Assembly (NCBI RefSeq): GCF_032854445.1
Contig: NC_088304.1
Coordinates: forward strand, 18,019,850 to 18,083,849
DNA: 64,000 nucleotides
From: Liolophura sinensis
Lineage: Eukaryota > Mollusca > Polyplacophora > Chitonida > Chitonidae
Direction: 5' to 3'
The position numbers and the translations under genes are program-made. Below are positions 10,721 to 22,507 of the stretch, in pieces. Under the pieces are notes generated by a model. That model had not been told where the DNA came from. It made no database searches and worked only from the letters and a program-made list of their open reading frames with translations. Numbering within the stretch: the stretch's first letter is position 1; each line of letters begins with the position of its first letter.

Positions 10721-11439
10721 ACGACTGACAAGATTTTCTGCAAATATTTCTGTTTATGTATGAATGTAGAATGAATGTATGGCTTAGCGCCACATCGGCC
10801 ATATCGTGGCAATATATAAATATAAAGATGCTATAAAGACTACACACACTTCCACAGCAGTAACCCAAAACTTTTGAAGGATTACATGTGATTTACCAAA
10901 ACCAGATTAATGCAGAAATTTCGCGGTGGGCACCAGAGGACATGCGCACGGATTGCCTAACGGTTTGCACAACAACTTGTTAGTCTATATTCAAACAATG
11001 TACAACCTTGCTAATTATGGAAAATTCACAGTTTATGTCTGTGAACATTAAGTGCAATTTAGCATTAAATCACTTACAGTCTATATAACCGGCACCCATA
11101 ATTAATTCTCTTTTCTCTAGAATTTCACCCTAGCAAGGTCTTTGTTTATAAGTTTATGCCACGAAGAGTCTATCTTAGTTCACAGGTAACGTAGTTGTGT
11201 GGTCTTCTGAACAACTTGGGTGATGATATCAATAATAATTGTTTGACCTTTGGCGACATATAGCACTTGGGGGTCTCAGACTCTCAGAAATATTTAAACA
11301 AAATTTCAAATGATTCTAATTAAGACGACTAATTAAGCGGTGTTAACACAAAGGTTTCAAAATTAATCGCCTAACAGCTTCATTTGTGTTGTAAAGTATG
11401 AATTATATTATGCAAGAATCAATTAGCAGAACGCCACTG

Positions 11440-11459
11440 CTTCATGCATATGCATGAAG
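11440..11459. repeat. Perfect 20-bp palindrome
   Basis: CTTCATGCATATGCATGAAG equals its own reverse complement. It contains two ATGCAT cores, as in POU-type sites. It lies inside the presumed receptor 1 intron. Confidence 0.6.
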
Positions 11460-11600
11460 TTATGACTTTCTCACAAGTGAGTTTGTTTTTGTGTGTCGTT
11501 TATATTTCTCTATGGATTTTGGCTAATCTTACTGTACCTTTACAGTCAGTGTGTCACGACGCCAGTTGTGTCTTTATATATTTATTCTCTGGATTCTATA

Positions 11601-11732
11601 TTGCTCAAGAACTTTTCACTTTACAAAAGATGGCGGTCAGTTTTATGGAGTGATGAAAACCGGAATACCACCGATATAAACCACCGAGCTTTGGCAAGTT
11701 TCTGAATAACTTTCCCTCACGTGATAACTTTT
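11601..11732 (-). repeat. Repeat-D copy
   Basis: Shares TTGCTCAAGAACTTTTCACT, the GTTTTATGG block, and AAACCACCGAGCTTTGGCAA with GTTTCTGAATAACTTTCCC, with the copies at 21335 and 33421. Decayed, with no tail. Confidence 0.45.
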
Positions 11733-13416
11733 TCAAGTTGAGTACATAATATAAAATCTTAAGAAGAATATAATATGAAAAAGTGTCACACTGTGCCGAA
11801 GGCTAGGTTTGAACTTTGCCTCAGGGTAAAACAATAGCGCTGACTCACACCTTGAGTCAGTCGTCAGTGATGCACCTCTCAGTCGGGCTTCCACTGACTC
11901 GCTTCACGTCATATCGGGCATTTTACTGTTAGCGGATATTTGAGGCGGCGTTCAAATACACAAACCCTTCTGATTTGAATGCTGACTGTTGATCCGCTGA
12001 ATTATTCCGTTATAAAGTAGCCAGTCCTCAAAAAAAGGCCTTGTGAATTTTACATGACTATCCTTGTTATTGTTGTGTTCATAGACTTGGCGTTGTTTCT
12101 TGAGATGAAGATAACATATCAATGTACTGTTGTCATATTATATTATACACTGTGTGTGATTCACTCTGCATTAAAAACAAGTTGCTCCCTCAGGCTATGA
12201 GATGTTATGAACGAGCTTGAAGGTTATTTATACCTTATTCCCAGGCCCCACCCACCCGCAGTTAATCGTCTGAGAACGTGAATTGTTCATCCGCACTTCT
12301 ACTAACTAACACTTTCTCAACCTAGTTCACTAATTCGCTATGCAAATTAGAGAGTGTGATTTTTTTTTTATTCTGGAACATTCAAAACACCTCGAGTAAT
12401 TTCTCCGAAAATCCAAACAATCTAATACTACATGTATACCACAAAAATGTGAAAGCATATTGAAGAGGATTTTTATCGCATGTGTTTAAAACACGCATAT
12501 GTTGGACACTCAAGTAATACAATCGTTTGTGGTTGTCAGAGGACTAGGATAGGCTTTAAAACAATAACAGAAATATTTCCTCGGATTTATTTGACCTGTT
12601 CGTATTGCATCAACCGTACCATTACGAAAATCCCCCCCCCCCTTTCTCCCACCCACCCTTTGGGAATGCCCTTTTTTTCAATTTTTCTGATTTTTTCTCA
12701 ATTTAAACCACGAGCTTTAAGTGCTGAGCTGGCAAACTTTTTAGTGACGCCAAGAGTTCATACCCTTAGAAAATCTGTATATGAAAATATATGCAGCATT
12801 CACAAACTGTATGACGAAGTGTTAGTTTAGGGACACACTGAATAAAATATGTAAAGTGTTATAAAACAAACTTGATTAGGTTTTATCTAGGAATTTAGTT
12901 TCCATATATAAAATGTGACTATATTGATCGAAACATGGTATTTACCGCTCAGATGTTATTGTAAAATAAAATCTTCATAGAATCACATTTGCACACTGAA
13001 ATGACATAATATGCCTTTATGCCCTGTTTTGTATTACGTTTGATATAAAAGTTCAAAGCAAACTGTGTACATTATTGTCCACCGTAAAACTTTCATATCA
13101 GTTTAATTCATAAGGGGCTATTTTCGAAAGGATTCGGTTCAGAAGATGTGATTTAGTGTGTAACATATGTGCGTCATCGATTTCAAAGTCAGTCAACCGT
13201 TCGTCAAATTAAAATATAAATGCGTTGGTGGTCTAAATGCCAATAGCAATAACCCACATAAGCTGGTCAGTGTTAATTGCATCACCTTACAAGACAAATA
13301 ATAAAACCAACTGGTAAATATTTCTCCCTGCCTAACGCCTTAATCTGCGTGTTAATATACCATTCAAGCTCACACATAAATAAACAGAAAACATTTTTCT
13401 TTTTCGCAAAACTCAC

Positions 13417-13800
13417 CTGTGCAGTAGTTCTTGTGAAGTCTTTTCCAAACTTGGGGTATAGATCACTCTTGAATCCTCGATGGCTGTATCTAATCCGCAG
13501 GCATGTATTCTCGCGCAGTGTTAGGTCGGCGTGTCCGGGCTTACGCTCGTCGTCTGTATAAGAGAACAGCTTTACAACGGACTTTCTGACGCAGTAAACC
13601 TTGCTAGTTGTCTCCGCCGCGTCCCTGTCTTAACTAACGTCTCACGACTCACACCATAGCTTTTACCTGTGCGATCGCCTCGTTCTCCCGCAGGGCATCC
13701 GAGGTAGGCCAGGCCTACCGTGCCATAATAAGCCTGTTATCGCGGGAGATGGTGAGATTTCTCGAGATCCACGATGGTCTGGTATCACTGATGAGGTCGA
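13417..13800 (-). other. Candidate 5' exon and promoter region of receptor gene 1
   Basis: A GC- and CpG-richer block than its surroundings. On the minus strand it ends ACTACTGCACAG followed by GTGAGT, a near-consensus donor. A second possible donor (GCACAG then GTAAAA) lies at 13666. One frame is open for about 70 codons upstream of 13417 (from a stop near 13640), but it has no ATG and runs into a stop seven codons after joining to the acceptor at 9553, so the exon is best read as untranslated. An unrelated gene's coding exon is the alternative. Confidence 0.4.
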
Positions 13801-14068
13801 CGAGTACATAATCTGCGAATGTATGGTGTACGTCGAACAAAGTTAAGTTCAACACATACGAGAACGTCATTATATGAAGCCTAAATCCCACACACCTGTT
13901 TTTACATTACTAGCATTTCAACAGCAAATGTCGCCAATCAAAAATGTAACATTAAAGCAGGCTACAACAATGGTCTTACATATAGGTTGAAGTCAGTTTG
14001 AACAAGCTTCCATATAATACACCATTTCATGCCTGTAATCATACGTTTACGAATTCCTTATTACTTGT

Positions 14069-14335
14069 GGGGCCTCCGTGGCTCAGTCGGTTAAAGCGCT
14101 AGCGCAGCGTAATGACCCAGGAGTCTCTCACCAATGCGGTCGCTGTGAGTTCAAGTCCAGCTCATGCTGGCTTCCTCTCCGGCCGTACGTGAGAAGGTCT
14201 GCCAGCAACCTGCGGATGGTCGTGGGTTTCCCCCGGGCTCTGCCCGGTTTCCACCCACCATAATGCTGGCCGCCGTCGTATAAGTGAAATATTCTTGAGT
14301 ACGGCGTAAAACACCAATCAAAAAAAAAAAAAAAA
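14069..14335 (+). mobile_element. Full-length SINE-A, young copy
   Basis: Complete 267-bp element: GGGGCCTCCGTGGCTCAGTC head with box A, box B GAGTTCAAGTCC, then the 3' domain ending CACCAATC and a 16-A tail. The 14-bp duplication TCCTTATTACTTGT is exact (14055-14068 and 14336-14349). The pure A tail and perfect duplication point to the youngest SINE-A in the window. Transcription would use an internal RNA polymerase III promoter. Confidence 0.93.
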
Positions 14336-14557
14336 TCCTTATTACTTGTCTTTTATAATGTTTGTCAAACAAAATATATGTATATGTAGTGTAAAGTGTT
14401 AACAGTATCGCAATGTTAACATTACATAATATTACACAGTAAACATTACGTTAAGTATTAGGAATGTGCACATATAAGATCAATTAACTGACCAGTAGGT
14501 TAATGAATTCTGAACTGCTGATGTGTTTTTCCATTTTCTTTCGACCACGAAGATTAA

Positions 14558-14623
14558 GCCGAACAATGACGAAAAAAGTGGGGACATTTTGCCGAACAAT
14601 GACGAAAAAAGTGGGGACATTTT
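14558..14623. repeat. 33-bp direct repeat, two copies
   Basis: GCCGAACAATGACGAAAAAA then GTGGGGACATTTT occurs twice in tandem with no differences. Confidence 0.85.
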
Positions 14624-15585
14624 CACAGAGCTTATGATGAGCTTGCAACAGTTTGCCCAAATACGGCCACCACGGTGATCTGTGGTATGTGAATTGTGAA
14701 AAAAAAGCTGTTTGTTTTTCTTCTGGCTCACCCGAAACACAGGGATGTATAGAAAAGCAGGCATGTTGTTATTTTTACCTGTCAATAATATCATGGTCCC
14801 TTTAATGTTTTGATTGTTCACCCGAAATGAACACCATCTGAGCGACTGATGACTAAGGCTGTTAGAACGCAGATAAATCTATTGTTATAATACAGTTGAT
14901 TATGCTTCGCCTAATCCTTGACATTCGTCAAATTCCTTGATATCGTTCTTACGCCGGAAAAAGGGAACAATCCGTTTTCGAACCAATGATGATCAACAGT
15001 AAGTCCTAGTTTAAGATGTCGCACACATACGATCTTGCTTAATTATATAACACGTACGCTAACTGGTCGAGAGTGATATCGGCGAGATAAGCTAAACTGC
15101 TCCACGGTTTATTGTGATTTGTATCGAAGTTGGTGTGTTAAAAATACAAGTCATTGCTAAGTTGTTTCAGGTGATCAGGGTTTAGTTGAATAACATCAGG
15201 TTGTCTTTGTTGCACACTCCTCGAGGCCACTTCATCACATGGAGATAAAACCAGAACCACGTCAGCTCGAAGAGGCAAAAATATTGCGTATCACGTTTTA
15301 AAACTCTTTGGGTGATGTCGCCATGGTCCAGCTTACACGTATGTTAAAATGGGCGAATTGCGTCTTGCCTTATTGAACACTTCATAAAAGATATAACATT
15401 TAGTTGGATGGTTGTTTCTTTGAATTGGGTTTCCTGTCGATTTCGACAATATCTCGGACATAACACAACGCTGTCGCTTTGCACCACGCAGAACCCAATG
15501 GACAAGGATACAAATAGTGCTGCCTCACTATAATGCCACGTCGAAGACACTAGACATTAGGCCCAAAGCGCTCACATTATTGACT
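14624..15585. other. Nothing recognised
   Basis: Mixed AT-rich sequence with no tandem repeat, SINE or domain-bearing frame. Confidence 0.45.
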
Positions 15586-15659
15586 GACGCCTGGGTAACC
15601 TGTACTTGGCCCACAATCCTCTTTACGCTCAGCGTCAAGCAAGGTAGTACCCAGGCGTC
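15586..15659. mobile_element. Short inverted-end element
   Basis: GACGCCTGGGTA at 15586-15597 is matched exactly in reverse complement by TACCCAGGCGTC at 15648-15659. The interior contains TTTACGCTCAGCGTCAAGC, which resembles the end of Repeat-C. It could be a solo fold-back or a SINE fragment. Confidence 0.45.
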
Positions 15660-15725
15660 TGATTCTTTCATAAAATGCATTTTCTGCACTGTTTAAAGTT
15701 ACAGGCCTGGTATTGTATTTGGGGT

Positions 15726-15972
15726 ACTACGACTTTTAGTTCGACCACTTCGGCTTTAGTTCGGCCACTTCGACTTTTAACTCCGCCACTAATACTTTTA
15801 ACACGGCCACAGCGACTTTTAACCTCACTACTACTTTTAACACGGTCACTTGCCACCACGACTTTTTATTCGGCCACTGCCATTTTTAACTCAACCATTA
15901 CGGTTTGAAGCACGGCCACTACTACTTTTAACACGGTCCATATGATTTTTAACCAGGCCATGATCTTTAACT
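15726..15972. repeat. Degenerate about 21-bp tandem repeat
   Basis: Variants of CGGCCACTWCGACTTTTAAC recur about eleven times with many substitutions. An old, decaying minisatellite; the short frames across it are by-products. Confidence 0.65.
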
Positions 15973-16553
15973 ACATGTAAACCTTCAGACATGCTGCTCT
16001 TCATATTGAAATGCTAAGGTGAGGCCATATTCAAGAGGTTCATACGGATACAGAATGGCGATCAACATCAATATACCTGCCGGATTTAAGTGCCTGAAAC
16101 CGACAAGATTATAATGTCCGATGTACCAGTATTTGGAATAATTAACCAACTCTCTCTATATCTGGAATGAATAACCATATCTTTACTGCAGTAACACGGG
16201 TAGTTCCGTTTCACACGTGTTTGTGCAAGGATCTTGATCAAATCGATGATAGTGATTAAATGATGCATCGGTTAAATGCTAATTGACATGCAAATCTATA
16301 CATGTATTTTGATAAATCAGAAAAGGTCATTCACCTTCGATGCACCTGTGCTTGAACAGCACAAGAATATTTTACATTCAAATTCCATCGTATTTGCGTA
16401 TTTTTTTTCACTTCCTGGCTGCTTCGAGAGTGAAAACGTTCGAGCGATAGATCATTCTACTTTACACCCCTATGCCGACGTAAACACGCCGTTTGAACGA
16501 TGTCTGCCGAAATACACAGTGACGTGTGTCTTTTAATATGACACTTGCCGATC
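15973..16553. other. Nothing recognised
   Basis: No gene, tandem array or SINE assigned. Frames of 60-86 codons here lack any family signature. Confidence 0.4.
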
Positions 16554-16568
16554 ACAGAGCACCAGTTG

Positions 16569-16827
16569 TGGGAAGGAGGGAGGGGGCGGCGGGCTCAGTT
16601 GGTTTGCGCAAACCACGGTAATGACCGAGGAGCCTCTTACCAATGTGATCGCTTTGAGCTCTAGTCCAGCTCAAGCGGGCTCCCTCTCTGGCCGAACGTG
16701 GGAAGGTCTCCAACAACCTGCGGATGGTCGTGTGTTTCCCGGTTTCCTCCCACCATGATGCTGGCCGCCGTCGTATAAGGGGAAATGTTCTTGAGTGCGG
16801 CGTAAAAAAAAAAACAAAAAAAAAAAA
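16569..16827 (+). mobile_element. SINE-A copy, full length but diverged
   Basis: The head is weakened (GGCGGCGGGCTCAGTTGG) but box A is partly kept and box B reads GAGCTCTAGTCC. The 3' domain is clear (GCTGGCCGCCGTCGTATAAG), ending in two A runs. ACAGAGCACCAGTTG and ACAGAGCACCGGTTG flank it (16554-16568 and 16828-16842), a 15-bp duplication with one change. Confidence 0.85.
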
Positions 16828-17061
16828 ACAGAGCACCGGTTGCAGGTTCCCGAACACCTGGTGTTCTCCACATCCCTTCATCCATCTTCACACTTTGTTT
16901 ACTGACCTATTTAACTCGAACTTTCTCCTCCGCGATGTAGAGTTGTTACCAAATTTCAAAGGTTGTAAACAGTAGTTTGTAATCAATCAAATATCAAGCA
17001 AGTCTACGTAGGTTTTGACACTCGGCTGTCTTATTTATGGCTTGATGTGTTTCTTTTTTAG

Positions 17062-17161
17062 GTACGGCATCACAATAATCTCGAAGGGTGACTTAAAGGA
17101 GTCGCACGCATCGCCGTGGATGTATTTGATTTCGCACATGGAGCACCTGAACATCGAAAAA
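17062..17161 (+). CDS. Candidate internal coding exon of an unknown gene
   Basis: Preceded by the acceptor TTTCTTTTTTAG and followed by GTATGC. The 100-bp interval has one open plus frame, reading YGITIISKGDLKESH and then SPWMYLISHMEHLNIEK, with clearly more GC at third positions than the flanks. The intron phase would be 2 on the left and 0 on the right. I do not recognise the protein family. No matching upstream or downstream exon was found in the window, so it could be one exon of a long-intron gene or a chance open segment. Confidence 0.35.
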
Positions 17162-19275
17162 GTATGCTTTATAAGGGTGATTCAGGACGGATGAAAAATT
17201 AGCGCCCTGTTTAAAGGCACATGCAGTACTCATGTGATGACAAGATGAGAGAAGTGTACATCCTTATATGCGTACCAAGAGTAGAAACCTAGCCGAAGAC
17301 CACCAATCTAGAAATTTCTCAGAGAGAAACAAAAATGCACTGCGAGTAAATTACCCTACTGTGATAACCAATTCAAAGTTTGCAGTTTTAAGAGTCATAT
17401 TGGAAATATATCTCACCTTATCCAAGAATTAATAAACATGTAAAGTTTGGTTATGACTCAAAATTTGAATTATATATTGCCGATGTCTGTGACGTGTAAA
17501 TGGGTTGCGCACACGCCATTCCCGCGTGTGTGCAACGAATATCAGCCGCCTCAGACGCCAGTGCCAATACCAGAATTATTTCACCTTGCTTGAGTTGTAA
17601 AGAAACAGTGTGCTCACACCGTAAGTCGCTACTGCTAAATGGATGCTAAAACTAAATCAAATTTCTCAATGAAAAAAACTGATCGGCGAAATGCGCATTT
17701 AACAAAAAAATTCGATAATATCTCTACAAATTCCGCCGAATTAGGCATGTTAGGCATATTTTAGTGTTTGAATGAAAACGGTTTCAAATGTTGTCATATA
17801 TACATGTCCGTGGCCTCGCACAACCTCGCTGTTGTCAAGTTAGAGGACCACCAACATTTGGAAAGTTACCGACATGTGTTTATATATAAAATTATGCACA
17901 TCATATTGGAGGAAGACAACCTTACACCGTGCAAATGGCCACACTTATGTCAGAAAGACCTCACAGGCAGTGAGAGCGGATGGATCTACAAATTGCCTGT
18001 CCACGGATTCGAGTCTGAACCCTAGCCTCCAGCTTATTAGGCGACCACCCAGAGGTACTGGCCAACCCCAGTGGAGTCTCCCGGTGACAAACGTTGTGTA
18101 GGTCTATATTCAATTCAGGCAAATGAATTTCAAAGTTTACATTATTTACCTGACATACTTACTTTTTAATGAACCACGCCAAAAGGAGATAATAAACGTA
18201 CATGTACATAATTAAACGAGATGCATAAGAAAACCGTTATAAAGCTTTTTAGCTTGTTTACAAGGTGACACTCGCTGAGAACTATTTCAATGTATGCAAA
18301 TGAGACGGCAAAGGTAATGACAAATAAATGGTAATTAATCCTCATTAATATGAAAATGGCAACCATAGCATTCATTAGACTGATTCCGGAAGTAGGACGT
18401 AAAAACACGTATTCAAACGCGCTGGACGTAATCGGGCGTCTGCCAGTGTTGTTTTCACAGGGTTTGTCTACGTGCCAAAATTTTTTTTTGACACGTGACT
18501 GCTTAAAAAATGCATATATTAATAACGAGATATGTCGGAAAACATCACTAATTTAAACAGTCTAAAGTAGCGCACCGCATTTAACAAATGTATATTTTTG
18601 TTGCCACCATTTTTTTTTGTCTGTTCGAACTTTTGTCGCATGTCCCATTGGCAGATCCCTTGTTGACACAGCCTGGGTTAATCCCACTTCACGATGTACC
18701 TGTGTTTTAAGGCATATATCTCTAAAAATAAATTATACGTTTTGATTGTAAAACTGTCTACAGATAACACTGGAAGCAAAAAAAAAGAGTAAGACGCTAT
18801 GAAAAAATATATAAATATACCCTGATAAAATCTTAAGATGAATATCGGAAGGAAGGAAATGCTCCCAACACAGCTGATAAGTGCAGGAAAAAAATTAATC
18901 GTCGAATTTACCCGGCAACGGACATTCATAAATTGAGGACATTGTCTTACAGACAGCCGTGCACACATGGACTTTTTGTGTGTATAACATAACAATATGA
19001 GGAAGTTAATGTCAGGCGGATTAATGTCATCTACATAATACACGGAGTAATAATGGTATAGACTAACAGGAAATACATTACCTTAAGCCGACCTCAAAGG
19101 ACAGTTGTGTAGTGTTTATATTTTTTCTTTTATCTTTTTGCAGTCTCATATGTGCAAAAGTTACTCCCTTTTAAATAAGAAAGAATGGGCCAAATTTTCT
19201 GAGCAATGTTTGCAAACTTCGAAAACATAATCATACATTCATTTGATAGGTGTCTAAAACAGTGTTCACATAGAC
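17162..19275. other. No supported gene
   Basis: AT-rich. A tRNA-like box B (GGATTCGAGTC) near 18004 suggests a decayed SINE head at about 17958-18080. Frames at 18350-18556 (plus) and 18678-19043 (minus) have no recognisable domain. Confidence 0.4.
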
Positions 19276-19460
19276 CCACACGGAGGGAGTGGGCCTTGGC
19301 CGGATGGCACTTTTCTCGCGACTCCTTTCACACGAGTCATAGGTTCAATCCCATCCTCCGGCTTTGTTCAGGGGCATGTTGTGACGATCGCGCGGGACCA
19401 CTTTTAACTCACCAATGTGACACGCCTCAAGCGTCGGAAAGCTCGTCCCTAAACTGCGGT
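19276..19460 (+). repeat. Possible decayed tRNA-headed repeat
   Basis: GGAGTGGGCCTTGGCCGGAT followed after about 60 bp by a box-B-like ATAGGTTCAATCCC. Only the two promoter-like boxes support it. No target-site duplication or second copy was found. Confidence 0.25.
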
Positions 19461-19888
19461 CGGTGATTACCAAGGGTATTCTGTTTGTTCCACTCACAAA
19501 ACTCACAGCCTTCGCGTGTTCAAAAATGTTAGAGTATGGCCTTAAACAACACAAAAATCGATGTAATACGAAAGCAAAACAGTAACACGGTCAGAAAAGA
19601 AATGTTTCTGTTCACAAATGAATAAATGTGAGAGAAATATTTATGTTGGAAAATGAGTATTTATCTATCTGATTGGTGGGTGTGGTTCGGTGGTACGGTG
19701 GCCCCTCGCCAGGTACCTGACAAACCTCCTGACATCAAGTCACAGCCTCATATTCGCGGTGAGCTAGCCCTGTAAGGCAAATCAACTTGATCACCAGAGA
19801 CCAACAGATATGTTGATATCTGCCGCAAGAGGGGGCTGGAATCAGAAATGGCAGCATGATGATAACACAAAAACAACTGCTTACAGGT
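19461..19888. other. Nothing recognised
   Basis: Unique sequence before the 22-bp array. Weak Repeat-D-like words (ACCTGACAAACCTCCTGACA) occur near 19715. Confidence 0.35.
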
Positions 19889-20290
19889 GATATTTACCAT
19901 TGCTACAGCAGATATTTACCATTGCTACAGCAGATATTTACCATTGCCACAGCAGATATTTACCAGTGCCACAGCAGATATTTACCATTGCTACAGCAGA
20001 TATTTACCAGTGCTACAGCAGATATTTACCAGTGCCACAGCAGATATTTACCATTGCTACAGCAGATATTTACCATTGCTACAGCAGATATTTACCAGTG
20101 CCACAGCAGATATTTACCATTGCTACAGCAGATATTTACCATTGCTACAGCAGATATTTACCAGTGCCACAGCAGATATTTACCATTGCTACAGCAGATA
20201 TTTACCAGTGCCACAGCAGATATTTACCATTGCTACAGCAGATATTTACCATTGCTACAGCAGATATTTACCAGTGCCACAGCAGATATT
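19889..20290. repeat. 22-bp minisatellite, about 18 copies
   Basis: The unit is GATATTTACCATTGCTACAGCA with two main alternates, CATTGCTACAG and CAGTGCCACAG. Since 22 is not a multiple of three, all three plus frames pass through the array open (142-146 codons each); these are not proteins. It grades at 20290 into a related 44-bp array. Confidence 0.95.
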
Positions 20291-20940
20291 TGGTAGTGCC
20301 TTAGCAGATATTTAACAGCGCCAAGGTACATATTTGTCAGTGCCACAGTATATATTTGATACTAGTACGCCACATATTTGTCTGTGCAACAGCATATATT
20401 TGACACTACCACGGCACATATTTGTCTGTGCCACAGCATATATTTGACACTACCACGGAACATATTTGTCTGTGCCACAGCATATATTTGACACTACCAC
20501 GGCACATGTTTGTCTGTGCCACAACATATATTTGACACTACCACGGCACATATTTGTCTGTGCCACAGCATATATTTGACACTACCACGGCACATATTTG
20601 TCAGTGCCACACCATATATTTGACACTACCACGGCACATATTTGTCTGTGCCACAGCATATATTTGACACTACCACGGCACATATTTGTCTGTGCCACAA
20701 CATATATTTGACACTACCACGGCACATATTTGTCTGTGCCACAGCATATATTTGACACTACCACGGCACATATTTGTCAGTGCCACACCATATATTTGAC
20801 ACTACCACGGCACATATTTGTCAGTGCCACACCATATATTTGACACTACCACGGCACATATTTGTCAGTGCCACACCATATATTTGACACTACCACGGTA
20901 CATATTTGTCAGTGCCACACCATATATTTGTCACTCCCGT
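20291..20940. repeat. 44-bp dimeric array derived from the 22-bp unit
   Basis: After a few transitional monomers (20291-20370) the sequence settles into CATATATTTGACACTACCAC GG alternating with CACATATTTGTCTGTGCCAC AG, two diverged 22-bp halves forming a 44-bp unit repeated about 13 times. Late copies share TCAGTGCCACACC, so recent amplification acted on the dimer. Confidence 0.92.
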
Positions 20941-21019
20941 ACCACATTAGAACATTCACCCCTCAGCGCATGAGGCGAGCCAGAGGGGATTATGCTCACA
21001 AATCATAAAAATATATTTT

Positions 21020-21169
21020 AGTGGGAAGGTCTGGCAGCAAACTGCGGATGGTCGTGGGTTTCCCCCGGGCTTTGCCCGGTTTCCTTCCACCATAATGCTG
21101 GCCGCCGTGGTATAAGTGAAATATTCTTCAGTACGGTGTAAAACATCATTCAAATAAATAAATAAATAC
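21020..21169 (+). mobile_element. 5'-truncated SINE-A
   Basis: Starts TAGTGGGAAGGTCTGGCAGC or just after, and runs through the 3' domain to CAAATAAATAAATAAATAC. AAATATATTTT flanks it (21009-21019 and 21170-21180), an 11-bp duplication in AT-rich DNA. Confidence 0.8.
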
Positions 21170-21334
21170 AAATATATTTTGTAATTACATGTAGAGACAT
21201 AATTTGTGAGGAAGGACAGATTGCACGTTGTCCAGGTACAAAATTGTACAACTTCATCTGTAAACTTGCTCGATTGGTCTTGGTATTATATTTGCAAAAA
21301 GTAAAGCCGTAATATTCTTTGATTGGCATATTTA

Positions 21335-21560
21335 GTAATTTGTTGCTTAACGCAATTACTCAAGAATTGTTTACGAATGTGATAGCGGCCAGGTTTATGG
21401 GTGGAGGAAACCGGGGTGCCTGTCGTAAACCACCGACCTTTGGCTAGTTACTGACAAACTTTTCCACATGTGACGTACAGATATATTGTATCACCATATT
21501 ATTTGAAGACAAATGGTCTTCCATGAACATTTGACTCCTCAAACAGCCACACGAGTGTCG
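21335..21560 (-). repeat. Repeat-D copy
   Basis: Carries TACTCAAGAATTGTTTACGA, GGTGGAGGAAACCGG, GTAAACCACCGACCTTTGGC and TTTTCCACATGTGACGTACA in the same order as 33421-33640. Also ends in a CACACGAGTGTCG region like the CACATGGGCCTCG of that copy. Confidence 0.55.
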
Positions 21561-22507
21561 TCGACTGCTCACTGCTACCAATGCCCCATAAGAAATGAGT
21601 GCGGTTGGCAGCAAGTTCAATTTCAGCAATCCAATTGTACAGATATGCACAAAGACAATATATTTGAGAACCTGAAGGGATTTAAAATTTAGAACTTAAA
21701 ACCGAAAATTAATCTATTCTAGACAATGTAAAAGCAAAGAAATAAAAAAGAAAACTTTGGTTATTCTTGTTGGATATACTGGGCAATTCATCCTGGTTTA
21801 CTGGACTTGTATAAGCGACCGCAGCTTCTAGGAGGTAAGTGTGGATGGGTCATCCCCTACAGGTGTCCTTTTATCCTTCATTAACGACACACGAAAAGTC
21901 TTTGATGCCGTCATCTATAGCAGACTTTCGCGCCTCATGTCACTCGATATGTAGAGCAAAGCGTGGAATAACCTCATTTATAATTAGCTAAGTGTCACCG
22001 TATTTTCCACGCTCTTTGATGCTAATATTAGGTACGGGAGTGTATTAGTGTAGGAGACCGAAAACTGGGACTCTTCAAGGCACATGTCACGACTGTAGGT
22101 CGCCTTAAGGCATAAGCCATTGGCTCTGACTTACTTCTCACGTAGACAACAAAGTATACTCCAGATTAGCGCGTGCAGTGATCCGTTAGATTTCCGATCA
22201 GGCGTCGTATTTAGTCCTGCTTTCTGTGAATATACAACACCAGAACAGTCTCTTCTCTCACCGTGCTTCAAGCTTTGTGCACAAATGTAATTGTTGCTTC
22301 TCGGAATCCGGGCCTTTTCCCCAAAAAAGCCTATCAGTTTTATCTAATCTAATCACACACTCGATCAGTAAATTATTGGAAGGTTCTTTTGACGGATAAG
22401 CACGCTTGGCTGCGATGTGAGACTATGGATACATATGCGCTACTTATATTTCAAACACTTTGCCCCCAAAAAACTGGCCACACAAGCACAAGGATGACAT
22501 GTGAACT
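21561..22507. other. No supported gene
   Basis: Contains a GTAAGT at 21836 preceded by a short open frame (ending YKRPQLLG), but no good acceptor, so it is not called an exon. Otherwise unassigned. Confidence 0.35.

Larger units (their letters stand above)
9554..13416 (-). other. Presumed 5' UTR intron of receptor gene 1
   Basis: Bounded by the acceptor at 9554-9555 and a GTGAGT donor at 13411-13416, both on the minus strand. The interior is AT-rich and contains a full SINE-A copy, a Repeat-D copy and a 20-bp palindrome. It has no supported coding frame; the 116-codon frame at 12480-12830 has no domain. The pairing of these two splice sites is inferred from order, strand and lack of other genes between. 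Confidence 0.35.

Noticed and set aside
13417-13640. Coding exon of about 70 codons joined to receptor 1
   Set aside because: No ATG in the frame and a stop seven codons after the junction; better explained as 5' UTR.
14069-14160. Functional tRNA gene
   Set aside because: Box A and box B are present but the cloverleaf is incomplete, and the sequence is the head of a dispersed SINE.
19856-20315. Three overlapping 134-146 codon genes
   Set aside because: All three frames of a 22-bp array; same sequence read in shifted frames.
21760-21840. Exon ending at the GTAAGT of 21836
   Set aside because: The donor is good, but there is no acceptor with a pyrimidine tract and the open frame is only about 25 codons.
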